Shown: positions 26,286 to 35,746, numbered from the stretch's first letter. The stretch is 64,000 nucleotides of DNA from Salsipaludibacter albus (GCF_019798055.1 NZ_JAHOPH010000004.1:1-64000), one strand, 5' to 3'. Made by a program: numbers and translations. Notes: generated from the sequence alone by a model not told the origin.

Positions 26286-27731
26286 TCAGTGGACCTGCTC
26301 GGCGTCCGGCACGTAGTCCCGGTCGGCGTCGAGCTGGTCACGTCCCGGCGCGAACCAGCGCAGGAGTCCGAAGCCGAGCAGTCCGGCGACCAGCGAGCCG
26401 GCGAAGATCCCGATCTTGGCCGCGTCCGCCGCGGCCGGGTCCTCGAAGGCCAACGACGCGACGAACAGCGCGACGGTGAAGCCGATCCCGGCCAGCAGTG
26501 CCAGGCCCGCGACGTGGGTCCACGTCGTGAAGTGCGGCAGGCGGCCGAGGCCCGTCCTGACCGCCATCCAGGCGAAGCCGAACACGCCGACGAACTTGCC
26601 GACCACCAGGCCCAGGGCGACACCGAGCGTGACGGGGTCGCTGACCAGGCCGCCCAGCGCACCGGCGTCGATGACCACCCCGGCGTTGGCCAGGGCGAAG
26701 ATCGGCACCACGACGTAGGAGGACCACGGCGCCAGGGCGTGCTCGGTGCGGTCCAGGGGTGGGACGGTCTCGGTCGCCAGGCGGCGCAGGTCGGTGACCA
26801 GCCCGGTCACTCGCTCCTTGGTGTGGTGGTCGACCTCGTCGAGCGAGTCGGAATCGGGCAGGTAGTTGTCGATCCGGGCCGTGAGTTGCTCGGCCCGCGG
26901 GGCGAACAGTCGCGGGCTGTAGTGCGAGGTCACGGGGGTCAGCAGGGCCAGCGCGACGCCGGCGATCGTGGCGTGGACACCCGATTCCAGCACCGCCAGC
27001 CAGACGAACGTCCCCACGATCAGGTACGCCGGCAGCGCCCGGATGCCCGCCCGGTTCATGCCCCAGACGGCGACCAGCCCGGCGACCGCGGCCAGCAGCC
27101 AGCCCATGGCCAGCTCGGTGGTGTAGACCAGGGCGATGACCGCGATCGCACCCACGTCGTCGACGATCGCCAGCGCCAACAGGAACAGCTTGGCCCCCAC
27201 GGGGACGCGGCTGCCGACCATCGACACCACGCCCACCGCGAACGCGATGTCCGTGGCCATCGGGATCCCCCACCCGTGGGCGTAGTCCCCCCCGACGTTG
27301 AACAGCAGGTAGATGGCTGCCGGGACGACCATGCCGCCCAGCGCCGCGATCGCGGGCAGGGCCGCGGCTCGCGGGTCACGCAGGTCGCCGACGACCACCT
27401 CGCGCTTGATCTCGAGGCCCACCACGAAGAAGAAGATCACCATGGCGGCGTCGTTGATCCACTCCTGCACCGTGAGCTCGCTCAGGTGGTGGAAGTGGTA
27501 GCCGCCGAACGAGATCTCGATCGTGGACTCGAAGATCGTGAAGTACGAGTCCCCGATCGGCGAGTTCGCCCAGGCCAGGGCGACCACGGCCGCGATCAGC
27601 ATCAGGATGCCGCCCGAGGCCTCGAGTCGGAAGAAGCTGAGTGCCGGCTGCACGAACGTGCGGGGCACGAACCGGTCGCTCTCGCGCCAGCCCGGGGGCA
27701 GGACGGGGTCGGATTGGGGGTCGGACGTCAC
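26286..27731 (-). CDS. nhaA: Na+/H+ antiporter NhaA
   Basis: 481 residues, about 11-12 membrane helices: ASGGILMLIAAVVALAWANSP, INDAAMVIFFFVVGLEIKREVVVGDL, MATDIAFAVGVVSMVGSRVP, and the ion-binding pair Asp191-Asp192 in ALAIVDDVGAIAVIA. The central loop carries an acidic insert typical of actinobacterial NhaA. It exports sodium in exchange for protons at high pH or salt. GTG 27731 with GAGGAG close upstream was chosen over the longer frame. Confidence 0.92.
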   Translation of the reverse strand: MTSDPQSDPVLPPGWRESDRFVPRTFVQPALSFFRLEASGGILMLIAAVVALAWANSPIGDSYFTIFESTIEISFGGYHFHHLSELTVQEWINDAAMVIFFFVVGLEIKREVVVGDLRDPRAAALPAIAALGGMVVPAAIYLLFNVGGDYAHGWGIPMATDIAFAVGVVSMVGSRVPVGAKLFLLALAIVDDVGAIAVIALVYTTELAMGWLLAAVAGLVAVWGMNRAGIRALPAYLIVGTFVWLAVLESGVHATIAGVALALLTPVTSHYSPRLFAPRAEQLTARIDNYLPDSDSLDEVDHHTKERVTGLVTDLRRLATETVPPLDRTEHALAPWSSYVVVPIFALANAGVVIDAGALGGLVSDPVTLGVALGLVVGKFVGVFGFAWMAVRTGLGRLPHFTTWTHVAGLALLAGIGFTVALFVASLAFEDPAAADAAKIGIFAGSLVAGLLGFGLLRWFAPGRDQLDADRDYVPDAEQVH

Positions 27732-27809
27732 GGCGCTCCTCGGCACACACGAAGTGGGGCGCACGATACCGCGACCCGCTCAGCCCCCGCGAGACCGGTG
27801 CGCGACGAC

Positions 27810-27839
27810 GAACGGCCCTCCCACGTGGGAGGGCCGTTC
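27810..27839 (-). terminator. 30-nt perfect palindrome after ahcY
   Basis: GAACGGCCCTCCCAC at 27810-27824 is followed directly by its exact complement to 27839. It lies 75 nt past the ahcY stop and 78 nt before the nhaA start. There is no U-tract, so it resembles the U-less terminators proposed for actinobacteria. A double-strand DNA binding site cannot be excluded. Confidence 0.6.
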
Positions 27840-27914
27840 AGCGAACTCTGGGGCGGCCGGTCCGGTCGGCAGGGTGGTCGGTCGCCGCTGTCTGGCGATG
27901 CGACCACCATGTGC

Positions 27915-29240
27915 TCAGTACCGGTAGCTGTCTTCCTTGTAGGGGCCGCCGACGTCGACGCCGAGGTAGTCGGCCTGCGCCTGGGTCAGCGTGGTCAGCT
28001 TGGCGCCGACCTTCTCGAGGTGGAGGCGGGCGACCTCCTCGTCGAGGTGCTTGGGCAGGACGTACACCTCGTTCTTGTACTCGGCGTGGTTGTTCCACAG
28101 CTCGAGCTGGGCCAGCACCTGGTTGGTGAACGAGGTCGACATCACGAACGAGCTGTGGCCCGTGGCGCAGCCCAGGTTGAGCAGGCGTCCCTCGGCGAGC
28201 AGGATGATCGAGCGGCCGTTGGGCAGGTGCACCAGGTCGACCTGTGGCTTGACGCTGGTCCACTCGAACTCGCGCAGCGCCTCGGTCTGGATCTCGGTGT
28301 CGAAGTGGCCGATGTTGCCGACGATCGCGTGGTCCTTGAGCCGCAGCATGTCGTCCACGGTCAGGATGTCGTCGTTGCCGGTGGCGGTGATGACGATGTC
28401 GACGTCGTCGATGACGTCGTCGAGCAGCACCACGCGGTAGCCCTCCATGGTGGCCTGGAGCGCGTTGATGGGGTCGATCTCGGTGACGACCACGGTGGCG
28501 CCCATGCCGGCCAGCGCCTGGACGCAGCCCTTGCCCACGTCGCCGTAGCCGCACACGACCGCGCGCTTGCCGGCGATCATCACGTCGGTCGCCCGCTTGA
28601 TGCCGTCGATCAACGACTCGCGGCAGCCGTAGAGGTTGTCGAACTTGGACTTGGTGACCGAGTCGTTGACGTTGATCGCCGTCATCCGCAGGGTCCCGCC
28701 CTTGCTGTACTGGCGCAGGGTCTTGATCCCGGTGGTGGTCTCCTCGGAGACGCCGAGGATGTCGGGGATCAGCTCCTCGTACTCCTCGTGGACCAGGGCG
28801 GTGAGGTCGCCGCCGTCGTCCAGCAGGAGGTTGGGGCCCTTGCCGTCACCGAAGTCCAGCGTCTGGCGGATGCACCACACGTACTCGTCCTCGGTCTCGC
28901 CCTTCCAGGCGAACACCGGCGTGCCGGCGGCGGCGACGGCCGCGGCAGCGTGGTCCTCGGTGGAGAAGATGTTGCACGAGGACCAGCGGACCTCGGCACC
29001 CAGCTCCTCGAGGGTCTCGATCAGGACCGCGGTCTGCACGGTCATGTGGAGGCAGCCAGCGATGCGGGCACCCGCCAGCGGCTGGGTGTCGGCGTGGCGC
29101 TCGCGCAGCGCCATCAGGCCGGGCATCTCCTTCTCGGCCAGTTCGATGGCGATGCGTCCGGAGGCCGCGAGGTCGAGGTCGCGGACCTTGAAGTCGCCGG
29201 TGGTCGCGGAGGTGTCGGCAGGGGTGGTCGAGGTGCTCAC
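27915..29240 (-). CDS. ahcY: S-adenosylhomocysteine hydrolase
   Basis: 441 residues. Substrate-domain motifs [16 protein letters not shown] and [15 protein letters not shown], catalytic [26 protein letters not shown] loop [11 protein letters not shown], and C-terminal [22 protein letters not shown] ending KEDSYRY, the canonical C-terminal Lys-x2-4-Tyr form. It splits SAH into homocysteine and adenosine. GTG 29240 with AAGG 9 nt upstream was preferred to the longer frame, which would add 15 atypical residues. Confidence 0.93.
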   Translation of the reverse strand: MSTSTTPADTSATTGDFKVRDLDLAASGRIAIELAEKEMPGLMALRERHADTQPLAGARIAGCLHMTVQTAVLIETLEELGAEVRWSSCNIFSTEDHAAAAVAAAGTPVFAWKGETEDEYVWCIRQTLDFGDGKGPNLLLDDGGDLTALVHEEYEELIPDILGVSEETTTGIKTLRQYSKGGTLRMTAINVNDSVTKSKFDNLYGCRESLIDGIKRATDVMIAGKRAVVCGYGDVGKGCVQALAGMGATVVVTEIDPINALQATMEGYRVVLLDDVIDDVDIVITATGNDDILTVDDMLRLKDHAIVGNIGHFDTEIQTEALREFEWTSVKPQVDLVHLPNGRSIILLAEGRLLNLGCATGHSSFVMSTSFTNQVLAQLELWNNHAEYKNEVYVLPKHLDEEVARLHLEKVGAKLTTLTQAQADYLGVDVGGPYKEDSYRY

Positions 29241-29417
29241 GGGTGGCCCTTGGTTCGATGCCGGCCACGAACGGGCTGCGTGCACGTCGGCACATGCAGG
29301 ACACGTCGGGCCGTGGAGGTTCGCCGTCGCCGGACTCGGCGGGCACCAACAGGGTGCCAGATCCGACGCGACGATGCCGGGACCGAGGGGCGCCGGACGG
29401 ACAGGGACCTCGGGCGT
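29241..29417 (-). promoter_or_regulatory. ahcY leader region with a GGCACC hairpin
   Basis: 177 nt separate ahcY from aat. GGCACC (29342-29347) pairs with GGTGCC (29353-29358). I could not fit the conserved core of an SAH or SAM riboswitch, so none is called. Confidence 0.3.
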
Positions 29418-30125
29418 TCAGGCCAGGCGGTCGACGTCCATGCGGTCACGACGCAGCCGCACGTCGTCGTCCCGCACGGTGTCGAGCAGCTCGAGGAACC
29501 GGGCCCGAGGCAGGTCGGAGGCACCCATCGAGCGCAGGTGCGGGGTGGTCAGCTGCGTGTCCAGCAGCACGCCCCCGGCCAGGGCCAGCCGGTTCACGAG
29601 GTCGACCAGCGCGACCTTGGACGCGTCGCTGACCCGGTGGAACATCGACTCGCCCGTGAAGATGCCGCCGACGAGGAGGCCGTAGATCCCGCCGACCAGG
29701 TCGTCGCCGTCCCACACCTCCAGGCTGTGGGCCCACCCCAGGTCGGCCAGCGTCCGGTAGGCCGCCGCCATCTCGTCGGTGATCCAGGTCCCCTCCCCCG
29801 GTCGATGGCGACAGCCGGCCATGACCCCACCGAAGTCGTGGTCGACGGTGGTCGCCCAGCCCGACGTGCGCAGGCGCGCACGCAGGGAGCGCGACACGCG
29901 GACGTCGTGGACGTGGATGACCCCCCGGGGGTCGGGCGAGAACCACGGCAGCGGCAGGTCGTCGTGTGGCCACGGGAAGATGCCGTGGCGGTAGGCGTCC
30001 ACGAGGGTGGCCGGGTGCAGGTCGGCGCCGACGCCGATGACGCCGTGCTCGTCGGCGGTCTCGGGCGCCGGCAGGATCCATCGGGACGGGCCCGGCGGTC
30101 GCGGGGGCGCGGTGTGGCTGGTCAT
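29418..30125 (-). CDS. aat: Leucyl/phenylalanyl-tRNA--protein transferase
   Basis: 235 residues, typical length: GVIGVGADLHPATLVDAYRHGIFPW, PLPWFSPDPRGVI, GEGTWITDEMAAAY, GGIYGLLVGGIFTGESMFHR and LLDTQLTTPHLRSMG. It adds Leu or Phe to proteins starting with Arg or Lys, creating N-degrons read by ClpS, which is also in this window. ATG 30125 has no Shine-Dalgarno, but TAGATT lies 6 nt upstream: probable leaderless mRNA. Confidence 0.92.
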   Translation of the reverse strand: MTSHTAPPRPPGPSRWILPAPETADEHGVIGVGADLHPATLVDAYRHGIFPWPHDDLPLPWFSPDPRGVIHVHDVRVSRSLRARLRTSGWATTVDHDFGGVMAGCRHRPGEGTWITDEMAAAYRTLADLGWAHSLEVWDGDDLVGGIYGLLVGGIFTGESMFHRVSDASKVALVDLVNRLALAGGVLLDTQLTTPHLRSMGASDLPRARFLELLDTVRDDDVRLRRDRMDVDRLA

Positions 30126-30131
30126 GGCACG

Positions 30132-30137
30132 AATCTA
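30132..30137 (-). promoter_or_regulatory. -10 box of a leaderless promoter (aat)
   Basis: TAGATT on the minus strand, 6 nt before ATG 30125. Confidence 0.5.
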
Positions 30138-30253
30138 GGCCGGCGGTGGGACCCGGTGGCGACTCCGGTGCCGTGCCCCGAGGCGACGACGACGATTACC
30201 GTGGGCACGACATCGCGGGCGAAGTGCCTGCCCGGTCGAACGAGGACGTGGCC

Positions 30254-31123
30254 ATGCGACTGCACCTGGTGGACGGGACCTTCGAGCTGTTCCGGGCCCA
30301 CTTCTCCCCCGGTCCGTCGCGGGAGGCCGGTGGCCGCGACGTCAAGGCCACGGTCGGGGTGGTCCGCACCCTGCTGGCCCTGCTCGACGATCCCGACGAG
30401 GCCGTGACCCATCTCGCCGTGGCCTACGACAACCCGATCGAGTCGTGGCGCAACGAGACGTTCCCGGCCTACAAGGACGGCTCCGGGATCGAACAGGAAC
30501 TGCTGGACCAGTTCGACCTGGTGGAGGAGGCAACGGCTGCGCTGGGGATCGTGGTCTGGTCGATGCAGCAGTGGGAGGCCGACGACGCGCTGGGGACGGC
30601 CGCCGTCCGGTGGTGCGACGACGTGGACCAGGTCCGGGTGATGACCGTCGACAAGGACCTCGGCCAGGTCGTGTCGGGTGACCGGATCGTGCAGGTCGAC
30701 CGGATGCGCGACCGCGAGTTCGACGAGCAGGGCGTCGTCGCACGCCTGGGCGTGCCACCCGCGTCGGTGCCGGACTACCTCGCCCTGGTCGGCGACACGG
30801 CCGACGGCATCCCGGGCCTGAGGGGCTTCGGCGCGAAGACGGCCGCGACCCTCCTCACCCGCTGGGGTCACCTCGAGGACATCCCCGCCGACCCCGACGA
30901 CTGGGACGTGCCGGTCCGTGGCGCCGCCCGCCTGGCGGAGACGCTGGCGGCCGAGCGCGAGGCGGCCGAGCTGTACCGCCACCTCGCCACGCTCAGCCTC
31001 GACGTCCCCCTGGCCGAGGAGCTCGACGACCTCGCCCATGCCGGCGTGCCACGCAGCGCCACGGCGACGTTCGACCGCCTGGAGGTCGACCTCGCCGACC
31101 GCGTTGCCACCTGGGCGGACTGA
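30254..31123 (+). CDS. 5'-3' exonuclease (FEN/Pol I 5'-nuclease domain, stand-alone)
   Basis: 289 residues: MRLHLVDGTFELFRAHF, AVAYDNPIESWRNETFPAYKDG, QQWEADDALGTAA, VMTVDKDLGQVV, and the helix-hairpin-helix VGDTADGIPGLRGFGAKTAATLL. The acidic residues DGT, YD, EADD, DKD and GD-AD supply the metal sites of flap nucleases. It has no polymerase domain, so it acts as a separate flap/RNA-primer nuclease. GAGGA lies 7 nt before ATG 30254; TACCGT near 30196 may be its -10. Confidence 0.87.
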   Translation: MRLHLVDGTFELFRAHFSPGPSREAGGRDVKATVGVVRTLLALLDDPDEAVTHLAVAYDNPIESWRNETFPAYKDGSGIEQELLDQFDLVEEATAALGIVVWSMQQWEADDALGTAAVRWCDDVDQVRVMTVDKDLGQVVSGDRIVQVDRMRDREFDEQGVVARLGVPPASVPDYLALVGDTADGIPGLRGFGAKTAATLLTRWGHLEDIPADPDDWDVPVRGAARLAETLAAEREAAELYRHLATLSLDVPLAEELDDLAHAGVPRSATATFDRLEVDLADRVATWAD

Positions 31124-31328
31124 TCCGGGTCGGCTCGACCCCGTCCGTGCTGCGGGGGACCTGCCGGACCACGTCTCCGACGGGGCGTAGCCTCCGCACG
31201 GGATCCGCCGGCTCCCCGCCGGCGGCCGCTCGACGACCGACCCGGGCCTGGCTCGGGCCCGACCCGGGCCGGGGTTCGTCGCCACGCCGACCCGACCGCC
31301 CACCACTCGACCCCTCCGGATCGACGAC

Positions 31329-33098
31329 GTGACCGAGACCCAGGATCCGACCGCGACCTCGTCGCGTCGTGGGGCCACGCTGGTCGCGGCGGGGATCCTC
31401 GCGTCCCGGGTCATGGGCTTCGTGCGCCTGCGCGTGATCGGCAACTTCTTCGGCACCTCCGCGGTGGCCGACGCCTTCTTCACCGCGTTCCGGATCCCCA
31501 ACGTCATGCAGAACCTGCTGGGCGAGGGTGTGCTCTCCGCGTCGTTCATCCCGGTGCACGCCAAGCTGCTGGCGGCGGGACGCCGGGAGGAGGCGGGACG
31601 CGTCGCCGGCGCGGTCCTGGGGCTGCTGACGGTCACCGCCGCGGTCGTGTCCCTCGCCGGCATCCTGCTGGCCGACCCCCTGACGTCCCTGGTCGCCCCG
31701 GGCTTCGTCGGGGCCAAGCGCGACCTGACCGTGCAGCTGATGCGGATCATGACGCCGGGCATCGGGCTGCTGGTGCTCTCGGCATGGTGCCTGGGCGTGC
31801 TCAACGCCCATCGGAAGTTCTTCCTGTCCTACGTCGCACCCGTGATCTGGAACGTGATGCAGATCGGGGCGCTGGTCGGCGCGGCCTGGTTCATCCTGGA
31901 TCCGCCACTGGCGGTGGCCGACGCCAGCCCGTCCCAGCTCGAACAGCTCGCGGTCGCGCTGGCGTTCGGCGCGCTGGCCGGTGGCCTGGCCCAGTTCCTG
32001 GTGCAGCTGCCCGCGGTGCTCCGGCTCGAGCCGGACCTGCGCCCCAGCCTGCGTCGCGACCTCCCCGGCGTGCGCCAGGTCCTGCGTGCGGCCGGCCCGG
32101 TCGTGGCCGGGCGGGGCGTCGTCCAGCTCGCGACCTACGTCGACCTGCTGCTGGCGTCACTGCTGGCGACCGGGGCGGCCGCACTGCTGACCTACTCCCA
32201 GCAGCTGTACCTGTTGCCGGTCAGCCTGTTCGGGATGAGCGTGGCCGCGGCCGAGCTGCCGGACCTGTCCGCCATGGACCACGGGGACGTCCGGCGCGTG
32301 GCCACCCGGATCGACGACGGGCTGGCCCGGATCGCCTTCTGGGTCGTGGGATCGATGGTGGTCTACATCGTGGTCGGCGACCTGCTGGTCGGGACGCTGT
32401 TCCGCACCGGGGCCTTCGACGCCGACGTGCAGACCGCCGTGTGGCTGGTGCTCGGCACCTTCTCGCTCGGGCTGGTCGCCACGACCTCGTCCCGCCTGCT
32501 GCAGTCGTTGCTGTACGGCGTCGGGGACACCCGGACGCCGGCCATCACCTCCGTCATCCGGGTCGGGGTGTCGATCGTGGTCGGTGGCCTGCTGATGCTG
32601 CAGTTCGACCGGTTCGGGATCGTGGACGGCGCCGTCACCCTGCTGGATCCCGGGTCCCTGCCGACCTTCCGACCGGTGGATCCCACCCTGCGGGGCCAGG
32701 CGGTCGACCAGCAGCTGCGGCTCGGCGCCGTGGGCCTGGCGGTCGGTGCGGGCATCGGGGCATGGGTCGAGTGGCGCCGGCTCCGACGCGTGATCGCGGA
32801 CCACATGGGGGTCCGCGCCCGCATCGCGGGTCGGTCACGAGGCCGACTGCTCCTGCCCGCCGTGGCCGCGGTGGCCGCCGGGCTGGCCGCACGGGTCCTG
32901 GTCCGTGGGTGGCCGGTCGCCATCGCCGGGGTGGTCGCGACCGGCGTGGTCGGCCTGGTCTACGTCGCCACCGCGTTCCGCACCGGTGTCGGGGAGGTCG
33001 ACGCGGTCGTCGGCTCGCTCGCCCCACGGCTCGGACCGGTCGGTCGGGTCCTGCTGCTGTGGCGCGCCTCACTGCGTCGCAACCGCCCCCGCGACTGA
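31329..33098 (+). CDS. murJ: Lipid II flippase MurJ (MviN)
   Basis: 589 residues, about 14 membrane helices: GILASRVMGFVRLRVIGNFFG, ADAFFTAFRIPNVMQNLLGEGVLSASFIPV, LQSLLYGVGDTRTPAI. The MviN/MurJ core is complete. After it (~residue 430 on) a short segment DPGSLPTFRPVDPTLRGQ interrupts the helices, and the C-terminus is basic. There is no kinase-like domain of the mycobacterial type. GTG 31329 is the start; TAGCCT at about 31187-31192 is a possible -10. Confidence 0.9.
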   Translation: MTETQDPTATSSRRGATLVAAGILASRVMGFVRLRVIGNFFGTSAVADAFFTAFRIPNVMQNLLGEGVLSASFIPVHAKLLAAGRREEAGRVAGAVLGLLTVTAAVVSLAGILLADPLTSLVAPGFVGAKRDLTVQLMRIMTPGIGLLVLSAWCLGVLNAHRKFFLSYVAPVIWNVMQIGALVGAAWFILDPPLAVADASPSQLEQLAVALAFGALAGGLAQFLVQLPAVLRLEPDLRPSLRRDLPGVRQVLRAAGPVVAGRGVVQLATYVDLLLASLLATGAAALLTYSQQLYLLPVSLFGMSVAAAELPDLSAMDHGDVRRVATRIDDGLARIAFWVVGSMVVYIVVGDLLVGTLFRTGAFDADVQTAVWLVLGTFSLGLVATTSSRLLQSLLYGVGDTRTPAITSVIRVGVSIVVGGLLMLQFDRFGIVDGAVTLLDPGSLPTFRPVDPTLRGQAVDQQLRLGAVGLAVGAGIGAWVEWRRLRRVIADHMGVRARIAGRSRGRLLLPAVAAVAAGLAARVLVRGWPVAIAGVVATGVVGLVYVATAFRTGVGEVDAVVGSLAPRLGPVGRVLLLWRASLRRNRPRD

Positions 33099-33104
33099 CC
33101 GGAC

Positions 33105-33124
33105 CTGCCGCGTGGCTGCGGCAG
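33105..33124. terminator. Hairpin between convergent murJ and quinone oxidoreductase
   Basis: CTGCCGC (33105-33111) pairs with GCGGCAG (33118-33124), in the 29-nt gap between two convergent stop codons. Confidence 0.5.
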
Positions 33125-33127
33125 CTG

Positions 33128-34069
33128 TCAGGGGGCGAGGATCACCTTGCCGAGGTGGCCCCCCCGGTCGAAGTCGTCGTAGGCGGTGGCGGCGTCGCCG
33201 AGGTCGTGGATCGCGGCGACCGGGACGGTGTAGGCATCGCGTGCGGCCAGCGTGCCCAGGACGTGGCCGGCGGACCGGGTCGCGGTCACGCGGTCGGCCA
33301 GGGGACGGGCACGCAGGGTCGAGCCCCGCAGGGTCGCGCGGGCACCCATCAGTGCCAGCAGGTCCAGCTCCAGGCGGGAACCGGCACCCACCCCGATCAC
33401 CACGATCCGTGCACCGGTGGCCAGTGACCGCAGCAGCGTCGCGACGCTGGGGGCACCGACCAGTTCGAGGACGACGTCGAACGGGCCGGCCGCGGCCTGG
33501 TCGTCGGGCAGGACCACCTCGGCGGCACCGAGTGACCGCAGCGCGTCGTGGCGGTCCTCTCCACGGGCGGAGGCGACCACCTCGGCCCCCGTGGCGACGG
33601 CCAGCTGGATCGCCGCCGTGCCGACCCCGCCCGCGGCCCCGGTCACCAGCAGGCGGTCGCCGGGTCCGAGTCGGCCCTGCGTGAACAGGGCGTCGTGGGC
33701 GGTGATGAGCGCCTCGGGGGCGCCGCCGGCATGCACGAGGTCCCAGCCGTCGGGCACGCCGAGGACCAGGTCGGCGGGTGTCGTGACCAGCTCCGCCTGG
33801 GCGGCACCACCGACGATGCCCATCACGCGGTCGCCGGGGGCGTGGTCCACCACGCGATCGCCGACGGCGGTGACCGTCCCGGCGAACTCCAGGCCGGGCT
33901 GGTCGTCGGGGATGCCGGCCGGCGCCGGGTAGTGGCCGGCGCGCTGCAGCAGGTCGGCGCCGTTCAGTCCCGCTCCCGCGACCCGCACCAGCAGCTCGTC
34001 CGGACCCGGCGCGGGATCGGGTCGGTCCGCCACCCGGATCGTGCCGTCGTCGATGGTGACTGCCTGCAT
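33128..34069 (-). CDS. Zinc-independent NADPH:quinone oxidoreductase family protein
   Basis: 313 residues of the medium-chain dehydrogenase fold: GAGLNGADLLQRAGHYPAPAGIPDDQPGLEFAGTV, nucleotide motif VTGAAGGVGTAAIQLA (AxxGGVG), EVVASARGEDRHDAL, and HDLGDAATAYDDFDRGGHLGKVIL. The catalytic-zinc Cys/His residues are absent, as in quinone/enone reductases of this group. It reduces quinones or enones with NADPH; the exact substrate is unknown. It is 36 nt downstream of the DUF2017 gene on the same strand. Confidence 0.85.
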   Translation of the reverse strand: MQAVTIDDGTIRVADRPDPAPGPDELLVRVAGAGLNGADLLQRAGHYPAPAGIPDDQPGLEFAGTVTAVGDRVVDHAPGDRVMGIVGGAAQAELVTTPADLVLGVPDGWDLVHAGGAPEALITAHDALFTQGRLGPGDRLLVTGAAGGVGTAAIQLAVATGAEVVASARGEDRHDALRSLGAAEVVLPDDQAAAGPFDVVLELVGAPSVATLLRSLATGARIVVIGVGAGSRLELDLLALMGARATLRGSTLRARPLADRVTATRSAGHVLGTLAARDAYTVPVAAIHDLGDAATAYDDFDRGGHLGKVILAP

Positions 34070-34105
34070 CGTGGACTCCTCGGTCGCGGTGGGGGCTGCC
34101 CGGGG

Positions 34106-34609
34106 TCAGTCGTCGTCGTGGACGGGGTCGTCGAAGTGGGACTGGGACTCCGGCGCGATCCCGGCCAGGACCTGCTCCTGGAGCATGGCCAGCCAGTCGA
34201 CGACCTGCACGGCGGCCACGGTGGTCTCGTCGGGGACGGGGCCGTCCGACCGGCCCTCGAGCATGCCCGGGAGATCGATCCTGGCGGCGATCGCCAGCCG
34301 CACGTCGTTGACCACGCCCAGCAGCGCCACCGCCTGCTCGTCGTCGACCGCCAGTCGCTCGGTGTCCTCGTCATGGGTCGCGAGCAGGTCCTGGACCGTC
34401 GTGAACGCCTCACGGCGGCCCGCGACCAGGTCGGGGTGCACGAGGTCACGCAGGTCGGCGTCGAGCGTGTCGTCCGTGCTGGTGGCCGGGTACAGCCGTT
34501 GCCACGCTGGATGCTGCTCGTCGGGCTCGTCGTGGAGGGCGACCAGTTCGTCGACCAGGCGCGCGAGCAGCCCGACGGTGCCAGGCGGAACAACCAGCTC
34601 GTGCACCAT
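34106..34609 (-). CDS. DUF2017 family protein
   Basis: 167-residue helical acidic protein. VGLLARLVDELVALHDE and LGVVNDVRLAIAARIDL with VAAVQVVDWLAMLQEQVL match DUF2017, which follows clpS in many actinobacteria. Function unknown; the conserved linkage suggests a part in Clp-dependent degradation. 80 nt separate it from clpS. Confidence 0.78.
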   Translation of the reverse strand: MVHELVVPPGTVGLLARLVDELVALHDEPDEQHPAWQRLYPATSTDDTLDADLRDLVHPDLVAGRREAFTTVQDLLATHDEDTERLAVDDEQAVALLGVVNDVRLAIAARIDLPGMLEGRSDGPVPDETTVAAVQVVDWLAMLQEQVLAGIAPESQSHFDDPVHDDD

Positions 34610-34689
34610 CGCGGCTCCGTTCGGTCGATCGGCTCGACGAGACGCGGCCTGCGCCCCGGTCGTCCGAACGGGCGTCCCGACACTCGCGA

Positions 34690-35004
34690 TCAGGCAGCCC
34701 GCTGGATGGTGGCCTGCAGTCCGTAGCCGTGCAGTTGCTGGAGGTACAGCTCGGCGCGTTCACGGGGCTCGGAAGCCACCAGGGACTTGCCCTCGCGGTG
34801 GACCTCCAGCATCAGCTTGCGTGCGACCGGCTCCGGGAAGGAGAACACCCGCATGAACACCCAGACCACGTAGGACATGAGGTTCACCGGATCGTCCCAG
34901 ACGATCACGTCCCAAGGACGGTCCGGGTCGATGTCGGTGGTGGTCTCGGGGTCGTCGACCAGGGGGGCAGGCTGGCCCGACAGGACCCCGGGCGCAGCCC
35001 CCAC
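34690..35004 (-). CDS. clpS: ATP-dependent Clp protease adaptor ClpS
   Basis: About 104 residues. RPWDVIVWDDPVNLMSYVVWVFMRVF contains the acidic substrate-pocket motif (DDPVN), and KLMLEVHREGKSLVASEPRERAELYLQQLHGYGLQATI completes the ClpS fold with the pocket His. It hands proteins with N-terminal Leu, Phe, Trp or Tyr to ClpC/ClpA. The start is uncertain: GTG 35004, 35022 and 35031 are all in frame and none has a clear Shine-Dalgarno. 35004 gives the usual family length. Confidence 0.88.
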   Translation of the reverse strand: MGAAPGVLSGQPAPLVDDPETTTDIDPDRPWDVIVWDDPVNLMSYVVWVFMRVFSFPEPVARKLMLEVHREGKSLVASEPRERAELYLQQLHGYGLQATIQRAA

Positions 35005-35098
35005 GACCCGGTGACCGCGCACCCCGACCACGCGGGGGCCGGTGCGGCCCGGGCGGGCCGGTGAGGTCGGCGACGAGGCGCGGTCGGGCACGTCGGGT

Positions 35099-35401
35099 TC
35101 AGCGACGCCGACGGCGGTTCTGGCGACGACGGCGGTCGCGCTCCTCGAGGTCGTTCCAGGTCGGCGGCTGGCCGAGCGTGCGACCCACGGGGTTGTCGTC
35201 CGGCGCGGCGCGCACGACCTCGACGTCGACGGCCTTGTCGCCCTGCTCGCCCTCGCCGACCTCGTAGGTGACCTCGTCGCCGGAGCGCAGGGCGCCCCCG
35301 CTGACGTCGTCGACGTGGACGTAGACCTCTTCGCCGTCCTCGGCGGTGAGGAAGCCGAACTGGCGATCGGGATGGAAGACCTTGACGCGGCCGGTGGGCA
35401 T
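35099..35401 (-). CDS. Cold-shock domain protein
   Basis: 100 residues. MPTGRVKVFHPDRQFGFLTAEDGEEVYVHV holds RNP1-like FGFL and RNP2-like VYVHV of the cold-shock fold, which binds single-stranded nucleic acid. The C-terminal half is not cold-shock: it is acidic, then ends in a strongly basic tail DRRRRQNRRRRR, which could add RNA or DNA affinity. Similar extended Csp proteins occur in actinobacteria. A long structured leader precedes it. Confidence 0.87.
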   Translation of the reverse strand: MPTGRVKVFHPDRQFGFLTAEDGEEVYVHVDDVSGGALRSGDEVTYEVGEGEQGDKAVDVEVVRAAPDDNPVGRTLGQPPTWNDLEERDRRRRQNRRRRR

Positions 35402-35746
35402 GGAGAAGTCCGTTTCGTGCGGGGAACGTCGCGCGAGGCTCGCGCGACGGCGGGGTTCGTCGGGAGGGTCGGGATCGAGACTGTGCACGCCACCAGGGGT
35501 CGCATCGTCGCCGGGCCCGTCGAGGGAGCGGCGCGGTCGATGACCGATGGTCGCGCCGGCGGTGGGCCGCCGGTGGGGCTGGTCGCACGCGCACACCGCG
35601 TCCGACGTCGATCGGCCATGCTACCGCACCGGCCGAGCGGCATCCGGACGCTTCCTGTCACGGTGGACGCCCCCGTCACGGACCCGACGTGGGGCCGTGG
35701 GACCGGCGTCACGGCCGCTGCCACGCGCACGGGTTCGTCCGCCGAC
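35402..35746 (-). promoter_or_regulatory. 345-nt gene-free region with the leader and promoter of the cold-shock gene
   Basis: TAGCAT at 35623-35618 is a plausible -10, giving a leader of about 210 nt. Within it CGTCGCGCGAG (35427-35437) and its exact complement (35439-35449) form a strong hairpin 26 nt before the start codon. Long structured leaders are a known means of temperature control for cold-shock genes. The rest shows no gene. Confidence 0.45.

Noticed and set aside
29241-29417. SAH or SAM riboswitch upstream of ahcY
   Set aside because: There is a GGCACC hairpin, but the conserved cores of the SAH and SAM classes could not be fitted. A covariance search would decide.
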